Under the pieces are notes generated by a model that saw only the letters and a list, made by a program, of their open reading frames with translations, was not told where the DNA came from and did not search any database. From Tranzscheliella williamsii (Eukaryota > Basidiomycota > Ustilaginomycetes > Ustilaginales > Ustilaginaceae), in assembly GCA_023212725.1 (NCBI GenBank), contig JALBYF010000090.1, positions 1 to 60,304 of the forward strand: DNA of 60,304 bases. The letters are read 5' to 3'. The position numbers and the translations under genes were made by a program. Shown in pieces: positions 1-9,485 of the stretch (the first letter of the stretch is position 1; each line of letters begins with the position of its first letter).

Positions 1-284
1 CCGGCCGCGCCGCCACCGTCCACGTCCGCCTCCCCGCACAACAGTACAACCCCGGCGCCGCCACCGACAACCCCCCCGCCCCCACCCCCGCCCCCTCCGC
101 CGCCACGTCCGCCCTCGACACCGTAAAAGACGCCCTCGAAAAGGTCCTCCCCAACCCCCCCGCCGCCGGCCCTCGCGACCGCGCACTCGGCCATATCGGC
201 GTGCTCCACCCGCACGTCCTCAAAAACTTCGCCATCGACTACCCCTGCTCCGCGCTCGAGTTCGACCTCCAGCCCTTCTTGTAG
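1..284 (+). CDS. FRS1: Phenylalanyl-tRNA synthetase beta subunit, C-terminal fragment
   Basis: This is the 3' end of a gene that begins before the window; the frame starts at base 3 and stops with TAG at 282-284. The visible 93 residues end in LGHIGVLHPHVLKNFAIDYP and then SALEFDLQPFL. That is the characteristic C-terminus of cytosolic eukaryotic PheRS beta (G-x-L-HP-x-V-x-x-F, then S-LE-x-x-x-x-PFL). The enzyme charges tRNA-Phe as an alpha2-beta2 heterotetramer in the cytosol. A Pro/Ala-rich stretch of about 30 residues before the last motif is longer and simpler than usual and is probably a lineage-specific loop. The gene is convergent with the glycine dehydrogenase gene. The assignment is firm from the terminal motif, although only the tail is seen. 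Confidence 0.85.
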   Translation, partial: GRAATVHVRLPAQQYNPGAATDNPPAPTPAPSAATSALDTVKDALEKVLPNPPAAGPRDRALGHIGVLHPHVLKNFAIDYPCSALEFDLQPFL

Positions 285-616
285 CCCCTTCCCGCGCCCA
301 ACTTCATTTCCAGGCATGGCCTGCCCCTCTCTATCAGCGCTAGCCGGGGCACGTACCCGTGTGATCGTGGTTCGAACGGGTTGGACTGCAACTGTGACGC
401 GGATTGGGTTGGTTGACGCAGTGCGCGTGGACGCCCAGATGAGGGGCCGTCCGGGATATACTGTTGAGAGAAGAGCGGAGTGTACAGATGGGGAGCAGCG
501 AGACGGGGGAATGCGGGGGAACAGATGCGACGGAGCAGGGCGTGGCGGGGCAGGAACGATGCGGGCAGGTAGAACTGCCGTCTAGGATGCACGTCTACGT
601 AGTGGCGGCGCGCGGT
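285..616. other. Convergent intergenic spacer
   Basis: These 332 bases separate the stop codons of two convergent genes and must hold both 3' ends. Short frames on both strands have no recognisable protein features. I see no RNA gene or repeat. Confidence 0.6.
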
Positions 617-3600
617 CTAGTTGACGTAGTCTTCCACTCCGCCGCACTCGCAGACAAGGACGCGGTCGCCGAACGCATCGTCGATTCGCGCGACCGGCGG
701 CCAGAATTTGTTCTGCCTGAGCTCGGCAACCGGGTAGACGGCCTGTTCGCGCGTATACGGCCTGTCCCAGTCGGCCGCGGCCAGTGTGGTGATGGTGTGC
801 GGTGCGTTCTTGAGCAGGTTGTTATCCTTGGGCTGCTTGCCTTGGCGGATCTCTTCGACCTCCTTACGGATCGAGATAAAAGCGTCAACCAGCCTATCAA
901 TCTCCTGCAGTGACTCGGACTCGGTGATCTCGATCAGCAGTCCGGTCGAGATCGGCCAAGAGCAGGTGGGTGGGTGGAAACCGTAATCGATCAATCGCTT
1001 GGCAAAGTCCATGACGTTCAGGCCAAGGTCCTGGAACTCGGCGACGTCAATCAGCAGCTCGTGGGCGACGCGGCCGCGGTCGCCGGTGTACTTGAGCTTG
1101 TAGTGGTCCTTCAGCCGATGAGCAACGTAGTTGGCCGAAAGCAAAGCCGTCTCGGTCGACTTCTTCAGTCCGCTCCAGCCGAGCATCTTGATGTACGCCC
1201 AAGCGATGGTCAGGATCGAGGCGGATCCCCATGGCGCAGCTGAGATAGGATCGATGGCAAGTTCACCACCCGTGGAGGCCAGTGGGTGGCCGGGAAGGAA
1301 GGGGGCCAGATGCTCGGCAACGCAGATCGGGCCCACACCTGGGCCACCACCACCGTGAGGGATGGAGAAGGTCTTGTGTAGATTCAAGTGCGTAACATCA
1401 GCCCCCATAATGGCAGGATTGGTCAGAGCGACTTGAGCCTGCAAATTGGCCCCATCCAGGTAGACCTGTCCGCCATTTTCGTGGATGATCTGGAAGGCTT
1501 CTTGGATGCCCGAGAAGTAGCAGCCGGTGGTGGCAGGCTCGGTTATCATGGTAGCAGCCAGCTCATCCTTGTGCTTTTCTGCCTTCTCTTTCAAGTCTTG
1601 CAGATCGATGGAGCCGTCGGCTTTCGTCTTGACAGCTACGACACGCATGCCGGCCATGATGGCAGACGCTGGATTAGTGCCATGGGCGGAAGTAGGGATG
1701 AGGCAAATGTCCCGCTTGCCCTCGCCCTTGGATTCGTGGTAGGCTCGAATAACGGAGAGACCGGCGAATTCGCCCTGCGCGCCAGAATTCGGCTGCAAAG
1801 AAACCGCTGGGAAGCCAGTGATCATGCAAAGATCGCGCTCCAATTCCCTGATCAGGACATCGTAGCCCTGTGCCTGATCCTCGGGTGCGAAGGGGTGCAG
1901 CTGCGAAAACTCAGGCTTGGAGATCAGCATCATGCTGGCCGTGGAGTTGAGCTTCATAGTGCAGGAGCCAAGGGGAATCATGGCGTGGACCAGAGACAGA
2001 TCTTTGGCTTGCAAGGAATGGATGTACCGAAGCATCTGTGTTTCGGATCGGTGCGACGAGAAGACTGGCTGCGTGAGGTATTTGGAGGTTCGGTGGAAGT
2101 CGGGGACAGCGGGCAAGTCAGTGGCCTCAACAGGAGCGTTCGAAGGCTGCACGGAGACAGGAGAAGAAACCTTGATGGTCTCGGAGGAGGCAGCATCCAG
2201 GCCAATCTTAGCGGCGACGTCGATAAGGTCTTCGGGCTTGTAAGGCACCTCGCCCGTCTTGGCATTCTTCAATGCAAAGGCAAAGACATTCAGCAGATCA
2301 GTCAGCTCTTCAATACTAACAGTCTCGTCTAGTGTGACGCCCACACGACTGTCGCTGATGCGTCGAAGGTTGAGACCGGCCTTCTTGGCCTCTTCGTGGA
2401 CGCGCACGGCTCCGATGCCAGCTTTGCTGAGATCGACGGTGAGCGTATCGAAGAAAGCGCCGTCGCGGTTGATGACACGGACGCCGAGCTCAGTAAGTTG
2501 ATGTTTGAGCAATCGAGTAAGGGCGTGGACTTTGCCGGCGATTTTGCGCAGACCGTCCGGTCCATGGTAGACGGCATACATGGCACTCATGTTAGCCAAA
2601 AGAGCCTGAGCGGTGCAGATGTTGGAAGTAGCCTTCTCACGTCGGATGTGCTGTTCTCGAGTCTGCAGGGCTAGCCTGTAGGCAGGCTCTCCACGGGCAT
2701 CTTTACTAAGGCCGACCAGACGTCCTGGGATCTTTCGCTTGATCGAATCGCGGACGGCAAAGAAGGCGGCATGAGGTCCACCAAAGCCGGGAGGAACACC
2801 GAAACGCGCCGAGTTGCCAAGGGCGATATCTGCTCCCCACTCGCCGGGCGGTTTGATCATGGTCAGAGCAAGAAGGTCGGTGGCCGCAATGACCATACCG
2901 CCGAAACTCTTGATCTCAGTGGCCAAAGCCTCCCAGTCGGTGAGTCGACCATCGACATCGGGATACTGAACCAGGGCACCAATTATGTCGTCGCGGGGGA
3001 TCTGATCAGCCGGGGGTAACCTGTGCCCGGTAGTCGTTCGCAGATCAGTGTGAACAACTTTGATACCGAAGCCTTTGGCTCGCTGCCGGAGAACAGCGAG
3101 CGTTTGCGGAAGGACACCACGGTCGACAAGGAAAGTCTTTCGTTTGCTTTTGGTCTGTCCGTAAGCGAGGATCATGGCCTCTGCTGCGGCGGTGCCTTCA
3201 TCGAGCAAAGATGCATTGGCTAGATCGAGGCCCGTGAGGGACTTGACCATGGTCTGGAAATTGATCAGGGACTCAAGCCGACCCTGAGAGATTTCAGGCT
3301 GGTAGGGTGTATAACTGGTATACCAGGCCGGGTTCTCAAGAACATTGCGGAGGATGACAGCGGGAACAAGGCAGTTTTGGTAGCCCATTCCGATTAAACT
3401 CTTGAAGGGTTTGTTCAGCTTGGCGATGGCCTCGGCGCGCTTGGCCAACTCGCTTTCCGAAAGGGGCCTCATCTGGTCGTGGAAGGTGGCCTCTTTACCG
3501 AGCCTGACACTGGAAGATACGGTATCGGCAATGAGCTCCTCCATCTGACCATATCCAATGGCGCCAAGCATCTTTTGCAAGTCCTTCTCTCTTGGACCCA

Positions 3601-3856
3601 CATGCCGCGTCTCGAAAGTGTCCAAGGGAGCAAAAATGGACTTGGCGACATGCCGAGAGCCTAGCTCTGGCGCGTTTTCGACCGAGCTCTGGGTAGCCAA
3701 TCCTCTCTGTGCCATGCAGGTCAGAGACCCCGCCGACGTCCTTAGCCTAGCCGTTGGGGCAGCAGCGGCCCAACGAGAGCAGGAAACGTTAGGAGCGCAT
3801 TGTACGAATCGCGACGCCACGCCACGGGAACGTCCGAGCAACGATGCAGGCAACAT
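617..3856 (-). CDS. GCV2: Glycine dehydrogenase (decarboxylating), P-protein, mitochondrial
   Basis: A single intron-free frame of 1079 codons, the normal length for the P-protein. It decarboxylates glycine with pyridoxal phosphate and passes the aminomethyl group to lipoylated H-protein in the mitochondrial glycine cleavage system. The first ~60 residues are rich in Arg, Ser and Ala with almost no acids, as in a mitochondrial presequence. Residues from about 75 (FETRHVGPREKD) begin the first half of the duplicated fold. The second half holds the PLP lysine near residue 828 in NLHKTFSIPHGGGGPG, followed by the glycine-rich loop. The ATG at 3856 is the first in the frame and directly precedes the presequence. 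The family is well conserved throughout and I see no damage. Confidence 0.97.
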   Translation of the reverse strand: MLPASLLGRSRGVASRFVQCAPNVSCSRWAAAAPTARLRTSAGSLTCMAQRGLATQSSVENAPELGSRHVAKSIFAPLDTFETRHVGPREKDLQKMLGAIGYGQMEELIADTVSSSVRLGKEATFHDQMRPLSESELAKRAEAIAKLNKPFKSLIGMGYQNCLVPAVILRNVLENPAWYTSYTPYQPEISQGRLESLINFQTMVKSLTGLDLANASLLDEGTAAAEAMILAYGQTKSKRKTFLVDRGVLPQTLAVLRQRAKGFGIKVVHTDLRTTTGHRLPPADQIPRDDIIGALVQYPDVDGRLTDWEALATEIKSFGGMVIAATDLLALTMIKPPGEWGADIALGNSARFGVPPGFGGPHAAFFAVRDSIKRKIPGRLVGLSKDARGEPAYRLALQTREQHIRREKATSNICTAQALLANMSAMYAVYHGPDGLRKIAGKVHALTRLLKHQLTELGVRVINRDGAFFDTLTVDLSKAGIGAVRVHEEAKKAGLNLRRISDSRVGVTLDETVSIEELTDLLNVFAFALKNAKTGEVPYKPEDLIDVAAKIGLDAASSETIKVSSPVSVQPSNAPVEATDLPAVPDFHRTSKYLTQPVFSSHRSETQMLRYIHSLQAKDLSLVHAMIPLGSCTMKLNSTASMMLISKPEFSQLHPFAPEDQAQGYDVLIRELERDLCMITGFPAVSLQPNSGAQGEFAGLSVIRAYHESKGEGKRDICLIPTSAHGTNPASAIMAGMRVVAVKTKADGSIDLQDLKEKAEKHKDELAATMITEPATTGCYFSGIQEAFQIIHENGGQVYLDGANLQAQVALTNPAIMGADVTHLNLHKTFSIPHGGGGPGVGPICVAEHLAPFLPGHPLASTGGELAIDPISAAPWGSASILTIAWAYIKMLGWSGLKKSTETALLSANYVAHRLKDHYKLKYTGDRGRVAHELLIDVAEFQDLGLNVMDFAKRLIDYGFHPPTCSWPISTGLLIEITESESLQEIDRLVDAFISIRKEVEEIRQGKQPKDNNLLKNAPHTITTLAAADWDRPYTREQAVYPVAELRQNKFWPPVARIDDAFGDRVLVCECGGVEDYVN

Positions 3857-5561
3857 CTTCGAGTGCTGCTGCGGTGTAGGAAGAGATCAACGGAGCGTGG
3901 GCGGTAATCAGCAATCGTGCCCGCAACTGCGCTTCGATTAACGCTTGGCAGTGGCAACTGCCTTTGTCAGGGGCCCGGCCGGAAGGGTTGCCTGTTTCGT
4001 CGGAAGAAGGGAGGATCTGAAGCAGGGTGATAGTGCAGAGAGACGATACGGATGCACAATGGCAAGTATCTTCGTAGATGGTGAGGTTCGACGAGGATCT
4101 TCCCAACCGGCCAACAGACTTCCGGGATTGAAAACTGGCGGGAGCAGTGAAAGCGCTACGTGGGGAAAGCGCTGTATTCGCCCTAGATAACGCACGGCTT
4201 GGCTCCGATCTATGATAAGTATCCGCTTCCTTGTCAATCGCTTTGCATTCCAAAGCAGCGCAACGGCGGCGTTCTATTCGCTGCGACATCCACGCAACAG
4301 TTCGAGTACAGTAAGGCGTCGGTTCACGCGGGACTGGTTCAGTGAAATTATCATGCAGAAACCAAGGCTCTTGCCTTTGTGACAGCACAACAGAGGGCAG
4401 CGGACTTGTTCCGATTGAAGAGCGCAAAGTTTGCCTCTCATCGCCTCGCCCGCATCGCCTCGCCTTGTCTGACGAAAAATTCCTTCCGAACGTACAGTTG
4501 ATCAGCATTTACTCAGCCTGGAGCAACTTCAGCACCATCATCGATGCTTCCCTTTTCCTTGTTGTGCGTACCTGCGATTCAATCCAGGTAGAAAAGCGTG
4601 TGGGTAGTAGTTACAATACAAAGGGGTTCAGCGCGGACATACTGGGGGCGTGAGATGGGGCGAGTAGGGCCGAGGCCTGAAAGCCCGGTCTGCTGATCTA
4701 CCGAGATGTCGATGGCGCAGCTCCTGCCTCTTATAGTAATTTGACCTGCCTCTAATGGTTAGTCGGCCGCCGTGGCAGATTTCGGATGCATCCGATCCTA
4801 TTTCCGCTCGTCGCCTGCATTGCGTTCATTCTCAGCGCTGCGAAGCCGGCTTGAATTATTATTGGCACTAGCCGGCAAACCCGAAGGTCTCTTTCCCCCG
4901 GTCCGTCCGCATTTGGTTTCCGCCTCTAACAGCACGGACAAGATAGGGACCTTTTGAGCGCGTTCTGAACCGACTTGGAGCTCATTTACTGACTTCAGAG
5001 TGCACCAGAGCGCCGGCGGAACTCAGCAGCCGGTTCGAGGTTAGATCAGAGTGCGCTCTCGGAACCTCCTCAGTATGTATAGAGCCAAGAAGGTCGTGGC
5101 TGGTCGTCGACCTAGATTCGTCACACAGGAAGATCCGCCCTGCGCAAACCCCGTCCTATTCCGCCTGCTGTATGTGTTCTCACAAATTGCGAGATGCACG
5201 CAATAGAGGTCAACGGTGTCCATCGCGTAAACGTCCTTATCTTGATTTCACGCTTTATGGTGGATGCAGGTGGCCGGTTCGATGCGCGCCCTTGCTAGTA
5301 CCTGAGCTAGACGGACTCCTGTAGGAATTCTATCGGTCGGAGATTTTGAACGTGTCAGGTCGGATTCTTCGCCGCGATCCGGCAAAGCACAGATCATCTT
5401 GAACGCCAGGTGTTGTTCCAAGCGAGGCTGGCGGAACGTTTGAAAAGAGTCTGACCCCTCATCCGATTCAATGCGCTGCTAACTTCAGTCGCAGGCATAG
5501 ACACTCTGAACCCTCGACTCGTTAGTGGCGCCAACACCGCCGCTTGGAGGATCTCTTGACG
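3857..5561. other. Divergent intergenic region, 1.7 kb
   Basis: This lies between the divergent starts of GCV2 (-) and the cap guanylyltransferase gene (+). It should contain both promoters. Only short unrelated frames are present on either strand, none with a recognisable domain. I found no tRNA, repeat array or transposon motif. Base composition appears less GC-rich than in the flanking housekeeping genes. Confidence 0.5.
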
Positions 5562-7271
5562 ATGCTCGAGTCAACGCAAGAAGAGATTCCGTCCCACTTC
5601 CAACGCCAGTTAGACCAAGTGTTCTATGAGCTCAGAGGCATACGGGAAGGGTTTAGAAAGTCTCCGAGGTAAGTCAACGCTGCGGATAGAGCTCGGAAGA
5701 TCTTGCCTGGTCTGACCCCACTTGCATGACAGATTCATTGGTATGTCAGACCTTGAATCGTGAAGTTCTTGGCAGATGAAGGTCCGAACAATTCTACCCT
5801 TTCTGCTTGTCTTTCGGCAGGCACTCATCCTCGTGATGTAACACTCAAAGCTCTGGATTCGCTGGCACAGATGCGAAAGGAGTAAGCAGAACGATGAGCA
5901 GGTTAGTGTTGCGGCCGCGCTTCGCAAGCACTGACAGGCTGGTAAACACACAGGTATATCTGGGGCTACAAGATCGACGGTACGAGATACCTGGTAACCC
6001 TGCTACGGATAGATGCAGATCTAGTATGGATTCTTGTAAGTCCAAGACTCTCGATGCACAGACTCCAGCCCTTGTTGCTCACCATATCTCCATACAACTC
6101 CTGCGCTCAAGACGGACCGAAGGTATAAGTCCAGATACTTTTCAAGAGGGGCCTGGCGTGACTCCGTCTTTTACGATCCCGGCCTTGCGGCCGATGTCGG
6201 GAGTATGATCACTGTGCATGCAGTATTCGATGCAGAACTGGTGGAAAAGGCCCCACAGCATGAGTCCCGTGAAGGAAGCGAACCGCGGTGCCAAATCCCA
6301 GAGAGTTGCCAGATGGAGATGTATGTCTTTGATCTGCTCAAATGGCGGACGAAGCTTATTTTACAGAAGCCCTTCTGGCAACGGCAGCAAGTAAGTCCTC
6401 TCAGCCTGTCAACAAGACCCGTGGAGCAATTCTTAACCTGAGCATTCAAACTAGCTCCTTTACAAACTTCTGCCTACCGTGCACTCGCCCGAGGACACTG
6501 ATCGTGTGAAGCCTTTCCACGTTGACATTCTGTACGTTCATTCGAGCATAGCATCGAGACACTGAGCGCCAGCCCTGACGGGGCCATCGCTGTTCTTTTG
6601 CGACATCAGTACGTCACACTATTCGAATGCCAAGTTAGGTATTTGTATGATCTGGGCCAAGTGGTCGATCACAGAAATCGACGAGCTGCCCAACGCAGAA
6701 CCTCCAAGCGCCATAAATCATTGTGACGGCCTGGTCCTCAATTCTCGCAACGCTTTCTATTTCGAGGATCAGCATGTAGCAACGTGAGTCGTCGTACGTC
6801 GATTTGACGATACTAGCACTCATACACATGGTGTGGAATTGTCACTGACCGACTCTTTCGGCAGATACCGGTGGAAGCCCCGGGAAGAATGTACCATGGA
6901 CCTTATGGTACGAAAGCAACCTGGCCCTGGCAAGCTTTCCGAAAGTGCCATTGCCCCACAGCTAGCTGTCTGGACCGGCAGAGACACGTATGAAGCCCTA
7001 GAAGGCACTTACGACATCACGGGCCTACCAGAATGGTAAGTTCGTCGAAGGTCACCAATGGCCACCTCGGCTTTGTAGCCCCTCAACCTTACTGACAATA
7101 CAAAACAGGAAGGGGAAGCCACGGATCGCCGAGTTCAGGCTTCAGGGAAAGTCGCTAGCGTTCCGGCGCTGGCGTGATGATAAGTATCATGCAAATCACA
7201 AGCAGCAAGTCAAGGATCTGATCGAACAGCACAAGAACCCAGTCACCTGGGACGATGTAAGTCATCTCTAG
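5562..7271 (+). CDS. mRNA cap guanylyltransferase (nine exons)
   Basis: Exons 5562-5668, 5733-5740, 5821-5881, 5954-6035, 6112-6390, 6455-6531, 6610-6783, 6865-7035 and 7109-7271 splice to 373 codons with every phase matched. The product carries the ordered motifs of the covalent nucleotidyltransferase superfamily. Motif I is YKIDGTR with the GMP-accepting Lys at 65. Motif IIIa is TDRRY near 87. Motif III is VFDAELV at 124-130, motif IV CDGLVL at 243-248, motif V YRWKP at 264-268 and motif VI RRWRDDK at 339-345 followed by HAN. The N-terminal FIGTHP fits the FPG(S/T)xP segment of cellular guanylyltransferases. It should transfer GMP to diphosphate RNA 5' ends. Oddities are the eight introns of 64-81 bp, an 8-base exon 2, and Ala127 where motif III normally has Gly. 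The last codons (VSHL stop) read through a possible GTAAGT donor at 7257, so the C-terminus is less certain. Smaller than yeast Ceg1; paralogue or main enzyme is unknown. Confidence 0.85.
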
Positions 7272-8193
7272 AAATGTGTTGCAGAGCACCAACCTCACCC
7301 GGTGAAGAACTCCGCTAAATTTCCGGGCCTGCTCGTGCCGGTGTGCTTTCGATCCACAGCTGGTTTTGTCCATGTGTACAAACGAGTTTCGGCGATAAGG
7401 CGGTGTCGTAAGAGCCTACCCGCTCCCGTCGCGGGCGTTCCGAAAGATGCGAAGGATCGATTGAGGTGCAATGCAGCCTTGCAACAACTCACGTCGCTCG
7501 TAAAGCGTGGCTACAAGACTGAGAACTTCCCATCGGTCGGAAAGTCACCACGTCAGCTCGCCGATGTTCGGTGGTGGATTGCATGTCTTATGCATCGATT
7601 ACCTCGCCGTACTCGGTCGCGATCATCGATCATCGGTTGGCTGTGATCGCTATCATAGTGCCAAGCTGTGCCACGCCTCAGAGCGGTCGCCGATGAAACC
7701 AGCGGAAGAGATCTACGACCCTCAGGCAAGAAGGCTCGCCATCACTAGCCAGCCTCTCGTAGCAGTACACTGCCGCCCGCCCCAGCCTGCTGTACCTTCT
7801 CACCCGTGCACACTCGGCCGGTCAACTACGCAGCGCCAAAGGTTGTCAGACCCTCGGACACACTGTTACATACGATGAAGCCTGATGGATGTTTAGATCT
7901 ATGGATGATCGACGTCTGTCGGCTTAGCTGAGTACAGAAGGGCAGGAGCTGAATGTGCCGAGGACTGCGGAGGCAAAGCTCTGTCGTGGGGGGAGATACG
8001 GCTGGATTACGTTACTAGGTATGAGCATCGATTCACTGGGTATGAGCATCGTAAAGCCGCCTTTGGTAGCAGACTCGGCGACTATGAAGCAGCAGCGCCG
8101 ACAGCGCGCTGAGACAAAGTATGTACGGGTGCCGGGGTCGGATCGCCCTGACGTAAGCGACAGCTGCAACGGCCGTATGCCGGAGTACAGTTG
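7272..8193. other. Spacer between the convergent capping genes
   Basis: These 922 bases separate the 3' ends of the guanylyltransferase and cap methyltransferase genes. Frames of 60-120 codons exist on both strands but show no domain, and I could not splice them into a third capping activity such as a triphosphatase. A 13-base direct repeat (GGTATGAGCATCG) occurs at 8019-8031 and again at 8040-8052. Confidence 0.5.
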
Positions 8194-9485
8194 CTACGCT
8201 GGCTTGACGAGTACAAAGCATGTGTAGAATTCTGCGAGTAGAGCGCCGGTCAGCGTGTGGTTGAAGGTGCGAGAGTCGGTGAAAGGCGAAACTTACCGGC
8301 AAGCCGCAAGGCCCAATCATCGATAGTTGTACTCGCTACGATCTTGCGGAACAGCAAGAGCTTCTCCGGATCGGCGAGTGCTGCGCGTGTCACGGCAGCA
8401 AAGGAAGCCATCTGAACCTCGAAGCCTTGCTCTTCGGCGCATCTGCCAAAACAAGGGCGGTCAGTTAGGAAAGAGGACAGCTGGTAACCATCGGTGAGGA
8501 CGTACCTTTTGAAGAGGTCGGGTGAAATCACGGCTTCGACAAGATTCTCGTAAGCTCCTTGTAGAGTAAAGGTATACCAGATACCATTGGCGTGATCCGT
8601 CTCATGCCTGCCGAAGCGAAAGGGATCTGCAGTGGTGTTGTTGGAGCCTTCTATGTTGGCCCTGCCAGATTTTTTTCAGTAAATTGTCAGCACGAGCAGC
8701 CCGCACTTGTCCAGACGATACGGGATGTCTACCCACAATATTTGAGTGCCATCGGGGATCGCACCATGCATGCAGCCACCTGGCGGTAAGCTGTCGTGGC
8801 AGCGTTTTAGAGCATCCTTCAGTTTCGACTCGGTGGCGGCAAGATTCTGCAAACTCAAGAACGCCCAGATGAAGTCGGCTTTAGGGAAAGCAATGCTCTG
8901 CGAATGAAAAGGCAGCCGTAGGTTAGTCGAGATGTCCCAGCGTACTGTGGACGCAGCACAGTGATACGCACATCTTGGAGGTCCTGAAGGACCAGCGTAA
9001 CGTTGTTGTTCGCCTTGAAGGGGCTGCTATCCAGCATGTTTCTGCTTGCGTCTACTCGATGACGGCTTTGTCAGTCTTGATCTAAGGAAAGTAGTGGTAC
9101 TCTGTAGCTGAACTCACCCAGACCTGTGTAGGATACTGATCGACCGAAAGCGCGTTCGAAGCGCCTGAAGTCGGTGGCCTTCCCACATCCAAGGTCAAGC
9201 ACTTTGGGAGGGCTACTGTGGTGCGAACTCGAGGCAGTGAGCTTGGTTTGTGCTTGCTGAACAAGACACTCCTTGACAAAGTTGGTGAGGCACACGAAGG
9301 GATGACCAGCTCGCATCGCCCTGTCGCGATGACGAAAGAACGTCTTCTCCGAGTCTAGAGATCACGAAGCGAGTGGGAGATCTCAGTGGGTAAGTCTTGG
9401 CGAGGTGCAGCGATGCGGCGGGACACTTACAAGCCTTGCTGACCGAACGGGTCGGATGGGTCTGGTGAAGACTTTTGGCGCTCAT
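8194..9485 (-). CDS. mRNA cap guanine-N7 methyltransferase (seven exons)
   Basis: On the minus strand exons 9485-9431, 9354-9118, 9051-8972, 8897-8737, 8661-8506, 8442-8297 and 8231-8194 join in phase to 290 codons. The SAM-binding motif I is VLDLGCGKATD at 70-80, followed by YTGLDAS with Asp98 as the ribose-binding acid of motif II. The family segments LTNFVKECLV (like LRNFNNWVKS), LPPGGCMHGAIPD, WYTFTLQGA and the C-terminal FYTCFVLVKP are all present. The enzyme should methylate GpppRNA at guanine N7 using SAM. The usual QFxxHY guanine-pocket motif is replaced by WAFLSLQNL, so activity is not assured. The six introns are 63-76 bp. The start at 9485 gives a shorter N-terminus than yeast Abd1; an upstream exon is possible. 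The gene is convergent with the guanylyltransferase gene, the preceding step of the same pathway. Confidence 0.85.

Noticed and set aside
1388..2332. A 314-codon plus-strand frame opposite GCV2
   Set aside because: It is the antisense shadow of a strongly conserved gene and shows no domain of its own.
7302..7878. Plus-strand frames of 114 and 123 codons between the capping genes, considered as an RNA triphosphatase
   Set aside because: Neither the metal-binding Glu motifs of the tunnel enzymes nor the HCxxxxxR loop of the cysteine phosphatases could be found.
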